NCBI GenBank assembly: GCA_011390205.1
Contig: JAABSX010000040.1
Location: forward strand, 1 to 38,844
From: Microscillaceae bacterium
GTDB taxonomy: Bacteria > Bacteroidota > Bacteroidia > Cytophagales > Microscillaceae
Length of the DNA: 38,844 nucleotides
Direction: 5' to 3'
Position 1 is the stretch's first letter; each line of letters starts with the position of its first letter. The position numbers and the translations under genes were made by a program. Below, piece after piece: positions 24,873 through 32,713 of this stretch. The notes below the pieces were generated by a model. The model saw only the letters and a program-made list of their open reading frames with translations. It was not told where the DNA came from and ran no database searches.

Positions 24873-25212
24873 CTAGTCAGGATTTTTAATCCCCACTTCA
24901 GAGCAAGAAGATTTCTAATCTGAGAAAAAACAAAAAAAGCTACGCAATATAGCAGATGCCTACGGCATGACAGTACGGTACTGATACTGAAATATGAAAC
25001 TGTAATGTGAAAAAAACTACGCAATACAGCAGATACCTATGGCATGACAATACGCTACTGCTACTAAAATGTTAATAAAATCATATTTTAAATTAAAATA
25101 ATAATAAAATTAAGTTAGATTTGGATTTAATTTGGATTATAAGTATCTTATAATCATAATAATTCAACGTTGAACGGCAATGCTTCAAATTAGCATTTTT
25201 GGAGGATTGTAG
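24873..25212 (+). repeat. Leader module, copy 3
   Basis: It starts with two short hairpins (GGATT-TTT-AATCC and AGATT-TCT-AATCT), then contains two copies of the dispersed palindromic repeat (24939-25072). A TAnnTTTG box TAGATTTG follows at 25116-25123, and the palindrome TTCAACGTTGAA at 25163-25174, again exactly 40 bases after the box. The micro-ORF reads MLQISIFGGL then stop (25180-25212). The next 200 bp up to the lipoprotein stub at 25420 have only a CTATCA-gtatt-TGATAG inverted repeat (25245-25261). Confidence 0.75.
24939..25072 (-). repeat. Two tandem copies of the dispersed hairpin repeat inside module 3
   Basis: Copy 24939-24999 has the same 61-base length as the reverse complement of 37931-37991, and 51 of 61 bases are identical by hand count. 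It keeps two hairpins: ATGCC-TAC-GGCAT and CAGTA-CGG-TACTG. The corresponding stems at 37931-37991 are ATTCT-TCC-AGAAT and CAGTA-CGA-TACTG. The second tandem copy (25017-25072) is more diverged. Orientation is opposite to the arrays near 38 kb. Confidence 0.75.
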
Positions 25213-25419
25213 CCCATTAAATTTTCTTTTTGTTCTCTGTGATTCTATCAGTATTTGATAGTGCTATCACTTATAAAAACTGCTCAAACACGTAAGGTTT
25301 TTTTACATTTCACTACACTTCAGAGTAGATTTTATCGGAGAGGTTATGCTATTGATGATTTCTGAGAGAACTTATTTTAGCTTTTTACAATCATTTTACA
25401 ACCTTTAAATTTTATCAAA

Positions 25420-25503
25420 ATGAAAAACATAATTAACATTTCTGTATTACTCTTATCTTTTGTTTTTTTAGCATGTAATGAAAAGGGTGTGATTTCGATA
25501 TGA
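25420..25503 (+). CDS. Stub of a lipoprotein (signal peptide only), 27 aa
   Basis: MKNIINISVLLLSFVFLAC followed by NEKGVISI and TGA is a complete type II signal peptide with lipobox FLAC (Cys19), but the mature part ends after eight residues. It is either the remnant of a truncated lipoprotein gene or a real lipopeptide. Its frame differs from that of the 8-Cys protein starting at 25637, which lacks a signal peptide, and 133 bp with stops in all frames separate them. Confidence 0.5.
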   Translation: MKNIINISVLLLSFVFLACNEKGVISI

Positions 25504-25596
25504 TGTAGATTTTTAAATTCAATGTGCATTTTTGAGTGATGCAGGCACTATCAAAATTTTGAATCGGAATATTTAGCCATGTTTTAAATTTATTTT

Positions 25597-25619
25597 ACTT
25601 AAAATGGCTTATTTTAAGT
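25597..25619. promoter_or_regulatory. Perfect inverted repeat upstream of the 8-Cys protein
   Basis: ACTTAAAAT-GGCTT-ATTTTAAGT: a 9-bp perfect stem with a 5-base loop, ending 17 bp before the ATG at 25637. It covers the expected promoter or leader, so it is either an operator or a translation-controlling hairpin. Confidence 0.45.
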
Positions 25620-25636
25620 ATCTTTTCAAAGATTAA

Positions 25637-26164
25637 ATGGACTTAAAAGCCTTGAAAAGGCTATTTTATTTACATCATACTGAAATCATACCCAATGAAA
25701 ACCCAACACAAGAGCTAAATCCCGAATCATTAAGACTCAAAAATACCGAGCCAGAAGCTGTTTTTAGTTATGATATTGGGTTTATTGATAGTAAAAGTCA
25801 GGAGTTCGTAAAAATCAATGAAAAACTACTTTCAAACTATTGGAAAAAAACATTTGAGTTATCTGAAGATACAGAGTTTTTATCTGCTAAATTAGTCAAA
25901 GCTCAAGTAAACCAAGGAGAAAAAGACTATTATATCATTAATACTACTAGTAAAAGTGGCAAGATTAATATCAGTTCAAAGGTCTATAAGACAGATGTAG
26001 GATTTGTAATGGCTGGGGAAGAGTGTAAGTGTGAAAGTACAGAATGTACCTTCTCTGGATGTGAGGTGATGTCAATGTGCTCTTGTACTAGTTGTAGTGG
26101 TGAGTGTAAAAAAACTCATACATTAAAAGAAGGTTTAGCACTTTCTGCATTTGAATTAAACTAG
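25637..26164 (+). CDS. Hypothetical protein with an 8-Cys C-terminal cluster, 175 aa
   Basis: The start is the ATG at 25637, directly preceded by an in-frame TAA. There is no signal peptide: the N-terminus MDLKALKRLFYLHHTEIIPN is amphipathic and not hydrophobic. Residues about 35-125 look like a mixed alpha/beta domain (FSYDIGFIDSKSQEF, YIINTTSKSGKINISSKVY). Eight Cys cluster at 130, 132, 137, 142, 148, 150, 153 and 157 (EECKCESTEC, then GCEVMSMCSCTSCSGECKK). The C-x-C, C-x-x-C and C-x4-C spacings could bind zinc or an Fe-S centre in the cytoplasm, or form disulfides if the protein is exported with help. I do not recognise the family. A lipoprotein stub lies just upstream, so loss of an original signal peptide by rearrangement is possible. 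Confidence 0.65.
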   Translation: MDLKALKRLFYLHHTEIIPNENPTQELNPESLRLKNTEPEAVFSYDIGFIDSKSQEFVKINEKLLSNYWKKTFELSEDTEFLSAKLVKAQVNQGEKDYYIINTTSKSGKINISSKVYKTDVGFVMAGEECKCESTECTFSGCEVMSMCSCTSCSGECKKTHTLKEGLALSAFELN

Positions 26165-26220
26165 ATAATTGTGTAAATTGAGATGTTTATCCCCCCAACT
26201 TGTCTTAGGTGTGCCGTGAT

Positions 26221-26245
26221 GATAGATAACAAAAGGTTATTTATC
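26221..26245 (+). terminator. Hairpin after the 8-Cys gene
   Basis: GATAGATAAC-AAAAG-GTTATTTATC forms a 10-bp stem with one mismatch, 56 bp after the stop codon. The U run is missing, so termination is uncertain. Confidence 0.4.
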
Positions 26246-26286
26246 AAACTATAATTGAGATGGGAGGAGGTCTCCCGTTGGCGTTG

Positions 26287-26542
26287 TACCCCCTCTGGTG
26301 CACGCATAAGCGAAGCGGTGCTTGTGCCATTTATTTCCGAAAGCGTCCGCTTTCCGCTCTAGGCGAAGGACTTTGAACTACCAAGCTACCGAAAAAAAAC
26401 ATACATATCCTCACCTTTATCAAACGCTCCAGCATACCAACTCCTGCACCTTCAGTGAGAATCGGACGCTTCAATGAATTGATAGTCCAAGTACCGCTTC
26501 GCCCAATCTGGTGCAAGCCTCGAGGCTTGCACCAGTTGGGTA
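26287..26542. repeat. 256-bp imperfect inverted-repeat element with an embedded 28-bp perfect palindrome
   Basis: The two ends, TACCC (26287) and GGGTA (ending 26542), are inverted. Reading inward from each end, both arms contain GCGAAGCGGTRCTTG, then about 15 less similar bases, then GAAGCGTCCG or AAAGCGTCCG. The right arm has extra sequence: a palindrome at 26508-26535 whose half is CTGGTGCAAGCCTC, extended by CCCAA/TTGGG (26502-26540) around one bulged T. There is no coding sequence. It has cut into the IS110-type transposase relic that follows. Confidence 0.6.
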
Positions 26543-26548
26543 ACCACT

Positions 26549-26791
26549 AGCCTCAGATGTAAGGGAGAATTTAGAACTTATTTTGATAAAAAAATAGCCC
26601 AAGGAAAGGGGGCAAGAGTGGTCATGAATGCTATCAGAAATAAAATTATTCAAAGAATATTCGCTTGTGTGAAAAGTGGAAGAAAATACGAAAAAAATTA
26701 TCAATTTAATTGTTGGTGTAAATTTTCCGTTGCAAGGTTCTCATATTTAGCGGTAAGCACAGCTGCAGCACTAGAACCTAGCTTTTTTTAA
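26549..26791 (+). pseudogene. IS110-family transposase, C-terminal remnant
   Basis: The plus-strand frame 2 reads GEFRTYFDKKIAQGKGARV, then VMNAIRNKIIQRIFACVKS, then GRKYEKNYQFN. This is the conserved C-terminal helix pair of IS110/IS1111 DEDD transposases (pattern YF-x-KK-x2-GK-x5-NA-x-RNKI-x-RIFA). The similarity ends about 26710; the frame continues to TAA at 26789-26791. The N-terminal RuvC-like domain and the Tnp_20 serine domain are gone, replaced by the inverted-repeat element on the left. Confidence 0.7.
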
Positions 26792-26825
26792 CAAAAATCA
26801 GCACTTTGCAACGGATTATTTACAC
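26716..26825. repeat. 110-bp nested inverted repeat right of the IS110 remnant
   Basis: The outer arms GTGTAAATTTTCCGTTGCAA (26716-26735) and TTGCAACGGATTATTTACAC (26806-26825) match at 18 of 20 positions. Directly inside them lies a second pair, GGTTCT (26736-26741) and AGAACC (26773-26778), with CAGCTG/CTGCAG in the loop. This is a cloverleaf-like or MITE-like structure. It could be the right end of the IS, where IS1111-group elements encode a guide (seek/bridge) RNA, or an independent MITE. No further gene lies between it and the DUF481 gene. Confidence 0.6.
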
Positions 26826-26864
26826 TATGAAATATTCTAAAAGTGTGAAAAACAGCTCTCCAAC

Positions 26865-27620
26865 TCAAAATTTCATGTTGATTCCAAAGCTCAAAACCTT
26901 GTCATCTTGTCTTTGATTTTCTATCACGAGGCTTTCAAAAGAATAGAGATAATTTATTTTAAAATTTAAGAATTTCCAGACGGGCAGTTCTATCCCGATA
27001 TCCGTCTGCCAGCGGAAGTTATTGCTTCGCTCGAGTGAAGGTTGAAAATGACTTTCGTGGTTTAGGATTACTTTTTTATCAAGCAAATGATATTTTCCAA
27101 ATACCCAAAGCGTAGTACGCCAAGTATCAATAAATCGATTTCCGTTGTATTCGGGCTTGTTGAAAGTGGTCTTGGCAAAATCCGTCTCTTCATATTCGCA
27201 AGAAAGTGAAAACTTGAGTGTGTTTTTTTCACCACGCAATACCTGAAAAGTTACCCCTGCGCCTAAAAGAAAGCGTATATCAATCTCTCTCCGAAAATTG
27301 CTGCTCACAAAGCCCAACAAAAATGGATATACAGTGCGTTCGGGGCTAATGTATAGAAAGTTAAGGCTCAAAATATCTTCGTCAGCTTTTTGTTTTCCAA
27401 ATTCTTGGTAGAGGTAAGAGTTTTGTGTCTTGAAAATCAATGATTTCACAGGTCTAAAACTTAAGCCAGATTTCGCTCTAAAAATAAAGGTTTCTACATT
27501 TCCTTCTTGCCAAAAGCCTGTCAAGGCAAGGTTTGTCTGAAATTTTAAAGTATCACTTTCATTGATTTGGGCGAGAAGCGAAAAGGGAAAGATTAACAAA
27601 ATAAAAAGTATATTTTTCAT
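26865..27620 (-). CDS. DUF481-type outer-membrane protein
   Basis: This 251-aa protein has a signal peptide (MKNILFILLIFPFSLL, then AQ). The rest is a regular series of amphipathic strands: LALTGFWQEGNVETFIFRAK, SLIFKTQNSYLYQEF, VTFQVLRGEKNTLKFSLSC, ending LSFGINMKF with the terminal Phe typical of outer-membrane barrels. GFWQEGN near the start is the DUF481 (YdiY-like, salt-induced outer-membrane protein) signature. Function is not established in the family. It faces leftward into the mobile-element debris and follows the T9SS type B gene on the same strand, 108 bp apart. Confidence 0.82.
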   Translation of the reverse strand: MKNILFILLIFPFSLLAQINESDTLKFQTNLALTGFWQEGNVETFIFRAKSGLSFRPVKSLIFKTQNSYLYQEFGKQKADEDILSLNFLYISPERTVYPFLLGFVSSNFRREIDIRFLLGAGVTFQVLRGEKNTLKFSLSCEYEETDFAKTTFNKPEYNGNRFIDTWRTTLWVFGKYHLLDKKVILNHESHFQPSLERSNNFRWQTDIGIELPVWKFLNFKINYLYSFESLVIENQRQDDKVLSFGINMKF

Positions 27621-27728
27621 TTTTTTAAGTCTTATTTACCAATCTTTATTGTGTGCCAACTGATATAAAAAACGGACAGCTCATTGACTGCCCACCCGTT
27701 TTTATACAGCAATCCATTTTTGTAAAGA

Positions 27729-30476
27729 TTATCTGAGTAGATTTATTTTTCCTTGCTGCTTGACAACGATGCCGGGCTGGAGCACATTTTCGTAGCTTGC
27801 CTGCCATAGATAGATTCCGCTTGGTACATCCTTGCCTTGAAATGTGCCATCCCACTCTACACTAGGGTCAAAGCATTGGAATACAATCTCGCCCCATCGG
27901 TTATAGATTCTTAAATCCAGTCTTGATATATCTTGTTCAAAAATATCCAATTTGTCATTCAGTCCGTCATTATTAGGTGAGAAAGCCGTAGGGAGCAATA
28001 GCTTCGGCTCACAATCTACCAGCACAATGAAGGTCTTCAGAGCCACTGGGCAGCCTGCTTCATCTTTGACCGTAACCACGTAAGTGCCTGATTGTGATTG
28101 GTTTAGTATTTTGAGCGTTCGGTCAGTATCTCCAGTGGGTTGCCAGTCAAAAGTCCAATTAGCACCCTGGGGGATTTCACCTTGAGGAATGGCCTCTAAG
28201 AAATAACCTGAGATAGGAGGGCAGATGTCGAGATTTTCTTCTGAGGGAGTAAAATCATCGGCAGCCGTGATGCTGACGGTCTTGCTGATTTGATTGTTGC
28301 AGCCATTTCCGTCAGAATATGTGTAGCGAAGCAATGGCGTATCTCCTACTTCAAAAAGTGTAGGCTCAAAGCGGGTGATGATATTTCCATTGACTGTAAA
28401 TGTGCCGCCTGTAGGGCTTCCCCGTAAGATGACAGGCGAAGCTTGTGAACAATAGCTATCCGCTAGATTTAAAAATGCCAATTCAGGAATGGGATTGATG
28501 CGAATGTTTCTTTCTATGCTGCTTTGGCACTGGCTCACGGGGTCAGTAGCGGTATAAGTAATGGCTTGTGTACTTGCACCCACTATACTCGGGTTAAATG
28601 AAGGAAAAGCAATGATTTGCTCACTGTCATCAGCATAGACCACCTTTAACTGTGGGGTAAGTGTTTGATTATCATTGGCACAGTAGTTATCTTCTAGGTT
28701 GAGCCAAGTCAGTACAGGGTTGCGATAAACTCTGACAGTCCGAGAGGCTGAGTTGGCACATGCGGCATCATTGGGGTCTATGTAATTGTACTGAATGAGG
28801 TAATCACCTTGGCTTAGGTTGGCTGGGTTGAGCACAGTGGCACTTGTCCCATTGATGGTAAATGACCCTCCTGCAGGGGTAGCGGAGAGTGTGATAGCCC
28901 CCTCATTTTTACAAACTTGTGTGGGTAAATTCACAAAATTAATTTCAGGGATGGTTACTACTTCCACGGTTTTTCGCAGCGTATTGCTGCATGTGGTGGC
29001 AGGGTCAGTGTAGGTATATACCACTTCGTAAGTACCCAAACCTAGGCTAGCAGGTGAAAACTGTGTAGCCACAATGCCATCAATGGTAAAAATGCCTCCA
29101 CTGGGTGTGGCTTGCATGGTGGAGCTGTTTCCAGCGATGCAGTAAATGTCTCGGACATTGTTAAAACTTAACTGGGGCAATGCCCTGACGGCTACTTGTT
29201 TTCTGATGGTATTGCTGCAGGTGGTGGTGGGGTCAGTATAAGTATAAGTTACTTCATAAGTGCCTGCACCAAGGTTTTGTGGGTTAAAGGCTGTAGCAGT
29301 GTTTCCACCTACCCTGAAGGTACCTCCTGCTGGGCTGGCTTGTAGGTTAAAGGCTGCACTGCTTTGGCAGTAATTCTCTTGTAGATTGGTAAAATTAAGG
29401 GTAGGCACATCTTTAATGACGAAGCTGTCAGAAGTCTGCCCGATGCATGCATTGTCGGCGGGGTTTATATAGTCATAAATTATGGTGTAATTTCCTACAC
29501 CTAGAGTGGCTGGGTCAAAAGAGGTAATTACAGTACCCGCAGTGCTTCCTTCTTCATACAGTGTAAACTTACCTCCACTAGGGCTGGCTGATAATGTTAC
29601 ACGGCTCTCATTGGTGCAGTAGGTATCTTTTAAATCTATGATAGTGGGCATGGGGGGTACCTGTGAAATGGTTACAGGACGTTGTACTACCTCAGTCTGA
29701 CCATTGTTAGGGCCTGATGATACGATGGTAGCAGTCAATCTGACGGTATAAGTACCTACCTGATTGTAGTAGTGCGTAGGGTTTTCTATGCTATTGGCGG
29801 CAGTAATCGGTGAGCCATCTCCAAAATCCCAAAGATAAGTAATCGTACCTTCACAAGAGGAGGAGTTATTATTCATAGACACACCATTGCAAGATTGTGT
29901 AAAGCTAAATTCTGCTTTGATGGCAGAAAGCACAGCCGTGCCTCCCCACTGAAAAGCAAAACCATTATTACTGGTAGAGAAGTTATCTACAATGATGAAG
30001 TAGGTCTGACCTGCCAACACATCCATGTATCTCACAAAGCCATCTCCTCCTGCATTTTCCGATACATCAGTCGCAGATAAGCTCAGCCCTGTATTTCCGT
30101 TGCCAAGGGCATAGCTACACCTCAAAGGGCTTCCCAGTGCATCACAAGTTACATTCGGGCCATACACTGCAAAATCATAATCATCATTGGCATTGGGGTC
30201 TATCACAAAAGTAAGCGTGCCAGAGGTCTGAATCTTGATTTGATACCAAGCAGATTGATTTTCATCTGAGACAAGACAGCCTCTGTCATTGGCAGAAGAC
30301 TGAAAATCAGGCCTTCCTGGGCCATCACTATTGTCACTAAAATTCTGATTACCACATACAAGGCGGTCTCTGGTATCTCTACAATCATTATTGGCTTGTG
30401 CATGACCAAACAAAGGCAAACAAAATAGTAAAAGTATTGTAGGGAAGGTGGCAAGGATTGACTTCATAAAATTCAT
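27729..30476 (-). CDS. T9SS type B secreted protein with PKD domain and six Ig-like repeats
   Basis: This is a 915-aa protein. The start MNFMKSILATFPTILLLF (ATG at 30476) gives a signal peptide with cleavage near GHAQ; the frame is open further upstream but without signal character. Residues about 20-180 form a pre-peptidase-like beta-sandwich (SAWYQIKIQTSGTLTFVID, YDFAVYGP, GQTYFIIVDNFS). A PKD domain follows (ITYLWDFGDGSP, HYYNQVGTYTVRLTAT). Six repeats of about 75-80 residues come next, patterned L-x-x-x-YC, SPxGGxF, LGxGxYxVxYTYTDP, C. The C-terminal CHU_C type B sorting domain has LLPTAFSPNNDGLNDKLDIF, IYNRWGEIVF, WDG and GIYLWQASY. It is predicted to be exported by T9SS and held at or released from the surface. 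Unlike the gene at 5119, no PorP/SprF partner adjoins it. Confidence 0.9.
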   Translation of the reverse strand: MNFMKSILATFPTILLLFCLPLFGHAQANNDCRDTRDRLVCGNQNFSDNSDGPGRPDFQSSANDRGCLVSDENQSAWYQIKIQTSGTLTFVIDPNANDDYDFAVYGPNVTCDALGSPLRCSYALGNGNTGLSLSATDVSENAGGDGFVRYMDVLAGQTYFIIVDNFSTSNNGFAFQWGGTAVLSAIKAEFSFTQSCNGVSMNNNSSSCEGTITYLWDFGDGSPITAANSIENPTHYYNQVGTYTVRLTATIVSSGPNNGQTEVVQRPVTISQVPPMPTIIDLKDTYCTNESRVTLSASPSGGKFTLYEEGSTAGTVITSFDPATLGVGNYTIIYDYINPADNACIGQTSDSFVIKDVPTLNFTNLQENYCQSSAAFNLQASPAGGTFRVGGNTATAFNPQNLGAGTYEVTYTYTDPTTTCSNTIRKQVAVRALPQLSFNNVRDIYCIAGNSSTMQATPSGGIFTIDGIVATQFSPASLGLGTYEVVYTYTDPATTCSNTLRKTVEVVTIPEINFVNLPTQVCKNEGAITLSATPAGGSFTINGTSATVLNPANLSQGDYLIQYNYIDPNDAACANSASRTVRVYRNPVLTWLNLEDNYCANDNQTLTPQLKVVYADDSEQIIAFPSFNPSIVGASTQAITYTATDPVSQCQSSIERNIRINPIPELAFLNLADSYCSQASPVILRGSPTGGTFTVNGNIITRFEPTLFEVGDTPLLRYTYSDGNGCNNQISKTVSITAADDFTPSEENLDICPPISGYFLEAIPQGEIPQGANWTFDWQPTGDTDRTLKILNQSQSGTYVVTVKDEAGCPVALKTFIVLVDCEPKLLLPTAFSPNNDGLNDKLDIFEQDISRLDLRIYNRWGEIVFQCFDPSVEWDGTFQGKDVPSGIYLWQASYENVLQPGIVVKQQGKINLLR

Positions 30477-30614
30477 ATCGTGTCTGAAGATTTGTACTGT
30501 GAAAGAAATGTGATTTTCACTATATTGAAAACGCAAATCAGTATGCAAATTACATAAAATTACGAATTTCACGAAAGGTTCTACATAAAAAATCAGGCAC
30601 GACAATCAAATCAA

Positions 30615-31871
30615 TTAGTACTTCAATAGCTCAAAGACTGTAATCTCAGGGGGCATCCCTATCCTACCTGGAAAAATATCTGCCACACCAAAGCCACGGT
30701 TCACATAGATTTTTTGGTTTTTATGCTGATAAAGCCCAGCCCATTGTGGGTAAATGTATTGAATCGGGCTCCATTGAAAGTCTCCCCACTCTAGCCCACA
30801 TTGCATGCCATGGGTATGCCCCGAAAAAGTAACATCTATTTCTGGGCAAAGGCTGCGTACTTGAGCATCCCAGTGGCTTGGGTCATGAGAGAGGAGTAGT
30901 TTTACAGGGCTTGCCTCTGTGCCTTGATAGGCTTTTCGAACATCTCCCAAGCGAGGGTGTCTTTTTCTAATCCCCCAGTTTTCTACTCCTAAAATGGCGA
31001 GTTCTTCACCATCAAGCCTTAAAATTCGGTTTTCATTTCTGAGCAAATCATAGCCCAAGGCTTGGTGTATTTGGTACATGTCAAGCAAATTTTTCTCATA
31101 GGCTTGTGTGGTTTTCCACCTTCCGTAGCCTCCATAATCGTGGTTGCCCATTACTGAAAAAACCCCAAGAGGTGCTTTGACTTTTTGAAAAATATCAAAA
31201 TAAGGCTTTAACTCTTTGGTTTCATAATTTACAAAATCACCCGTAAAGAAAACCATGTCTGCTTTTTGCTTCAAAAGTAGTTCCACCCCTCCTGATACGC
31301 TTGCTTTGCTAAAAAAACTACCCGCATGCACATCTGTAAATTGCCCAATACGCATGCCATGAAATGCTTTGGGTAGCTTGGGCAGATGTAGCCGAATGGT
31401 ATGCAGCTGATAATCGGAAGCACCCCTCAAAACCCCAAAGCCTAGGGTACTCACAGGCACAGCACTCAATACTATGGCAGACTTCGCCAAAAACTCAGAA
31501 CGGGTCATCTGAGTTTGTGGTGAGGGAAGGGGCATATCTGTCCTAGGAGTCGTTTTTCGCTTGCCCCAGCACCAGAGAGCAGCACGTTTTAAATCTTCTA
31601 ACCCTAGCAAAAACACAAAAATGAGTTTCCAAGCATACATCAAAAATAAATACCGCTTCAAGATTCTCCTGAGCAAAAAGGGGCTTCCTTCAAAAGTAAT
31701 AAAATGATTTACCCAAATTAATAGGATAAAAACCAGCAGTGCAGACCAATGAAGGATGCCAAAATAAAATAAAATTCTGGGGTGCTTCTTTCGTAAAATT
31801 GTGCGAAGGGCTTGGTACAAATAATAATCACAAAGTAATACCAAAACATTGGTCAGAAAGAGGATATGCAT
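30615..31871 (-). CDS. Membrane-anchored metallophosphoesterase (calcineurin-like)
   Basis: This 418-aa protein has three N-terminal transmembrane helices (about 1-22, 33-56, 68-92), a linker with another hydrophobic stretch (about 127-150), then the catalytic domain from about 172. All calcineurin-type metal motifs are present in order: QFTDVHAG (D-x-H), FTGDFVN (GD), VMGNHDYGG (GNHD), LLLSHDPSHW (His) and TFSGHTHGMQ (GHxH). They build the two-metal centre. The architecture matches the YkuE/YaeI-like group of membrane phosphohydrolases, some of which act on lipid phosphates; the substrate here is unknown. It is divergent from the LVIVD operon at 32066. Confidence 0.9.
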   Translation of the reverse strand: MHILFLTNVLVLLCDYYLYQALRTILRKKHPRILFYFGILHWSALLVFILLIWVNHFITFEGSPFLLRRILKRYLFLMYAWKLIFVFLLGLEDLKRAALWCWGKRKTTPRTDMPLPSPQTQMTRSEFLAKSAIVLSAVPVSTLGFGVLRGASDYQLHTIRLHLPKLPKAFHGMRIGQFTDVHAGSFFSKASVSGGVELLLKQKADMVFFTGDFVNYETKELKPYFDIFQKVKAPLGVFSVMGNHDYGGYGRWKTTQAYEKNLLDMYQIHQALGYDLLRNENRILRLDGEELAILGVENWGIRKRHPRLGDVRKAYQGTEASPVKLLLSHDPSHWDAQVRSLCPEIDVTFSGHTHGMQCGLEWGDFQWSPIQYIYPQWAGLYQHKNQKIYVNRGFGVADIFPGRIGMPPEITVFELLKY

Positions 31872-32065
31872 AAATTGTGTCTAAGGTTATGAAATCATGC
31901 CCACTAGGCTTTTGCAAATGTAGGAAAATAATGCTGTGATGGTAAATATATCCTGACGACTCTTGATTCAAACTCCAAGAAATATCTTCTTCAGTCAAGC
32001 AACCATTTGAGTATATCAAACGTGAGGAGGAAAAATATTTACGTGATTTTTAAAAAAATAATTCA

Positions 32066-32605
32066 ATGAAAAAGAGATTTACTTATACACTCTGTTGTGT
32101 TTTTCCTTTCTTGTTGGCTTTGTCTGGGTGCTTTTTTAGTGATATCCTCACCAATGAATTTGAGGGGCAAGGCTATAAGCCCGTGTATATCACCCGTGCC
32201 GAACTAGAAGATGTAGAAACCCTCCCTGCACAAGCCCTGGCAAACCCTGGAAAAATTTATACATTTGGAAATTACCTCTTTGTGAACGAACGCTTTGAAG
32301 GCATTCACATCATTGACAATACTGACCCTGCCTCACCTGTGAAGCTCTCCTTTATCAAAATACCAGGTAACGTAGATTTGGCAGTCAAAGGGACTTTGCT
32401 CTATGCAGATAATGGCCCTGACCTGATTACCCTGAATATCAGTAATCTAGGAAGTATCAGTGTGGTTAGCAGGGTTAAAGATACTTTCCCTGTCCAGTCT
32501 TATCCGCCTTTTACGGGCACTCATTTTGAGTGCGTAGATGAGTCTCAGGGAATCGTAGTCGGCTGGGAACTGGCAGAGCTACAAGACCCTCAATGCTTTC
32601 GATAG
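32066..32605 (+). CDS. LVIVD-repeat lipoprotein 1
   Basis: The protein is 179 aa. MKKRFTYTLCCVFPFLLALS then GC gives a lipoprotein signal with Cys22. The mature part has the LVIVD repeat idiom in which each blade ends with a name-and-value strand: KIYTFGNYLFVNERFEGIHI, IDNTDPASPVKLSF, VDLAVKGTLLYADNG, LITLNISN. The protein is short for a full propeller and ends soon after HFECVDES, with QDPQCF at its terminus. It is the first gene of a set with a second LVIVD lipoprotein and an outer-membrane barrel, a trio common in Cytophagales. Function is unknown; surface location is inferred. Confidence 0.8.
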   Translation: MKKRFTYTLCCVFPFLLALSGCFFSDILTNEFEGQGYKPVYITRAELEDVETLPAQALANPGKIYTFGNYLFVNERFEGIHIIDNTDPASPVKLSFIKIPGNVDLAVKGTLLYADNGPDLITLNISNLGSISVVSRVKDTFPVQSYPPFTGTHFECVDESQGIVVGWELAELQDPQCFR

Positions 32606-32713
32606 TTTTAATTCAGACAAGTAAATGCGTTGATTTTCAGCCGATTACATAGAAATACTGCAAACCAAACAGGTGGAAGCTTTTTAATAAAATACGTTAA
32701 ACAAAATATTCTT

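Noticed and set aside
26502-26541. Integron attC site
   Set aside because: GCCCAAT...GTTGGGT resembles R''/R' boxes, but the left box misses the final C, the core is perfectly symmetric rather than bulged, and no integron integrase or cassette array is present.
26331-26704. Two minus-strand open frames (26331-26516 and 26471-26704) as genes
   Set aside because: Both run through the inverted-repeat element and antisense to the IS110 remnant, and neither shows a domain.
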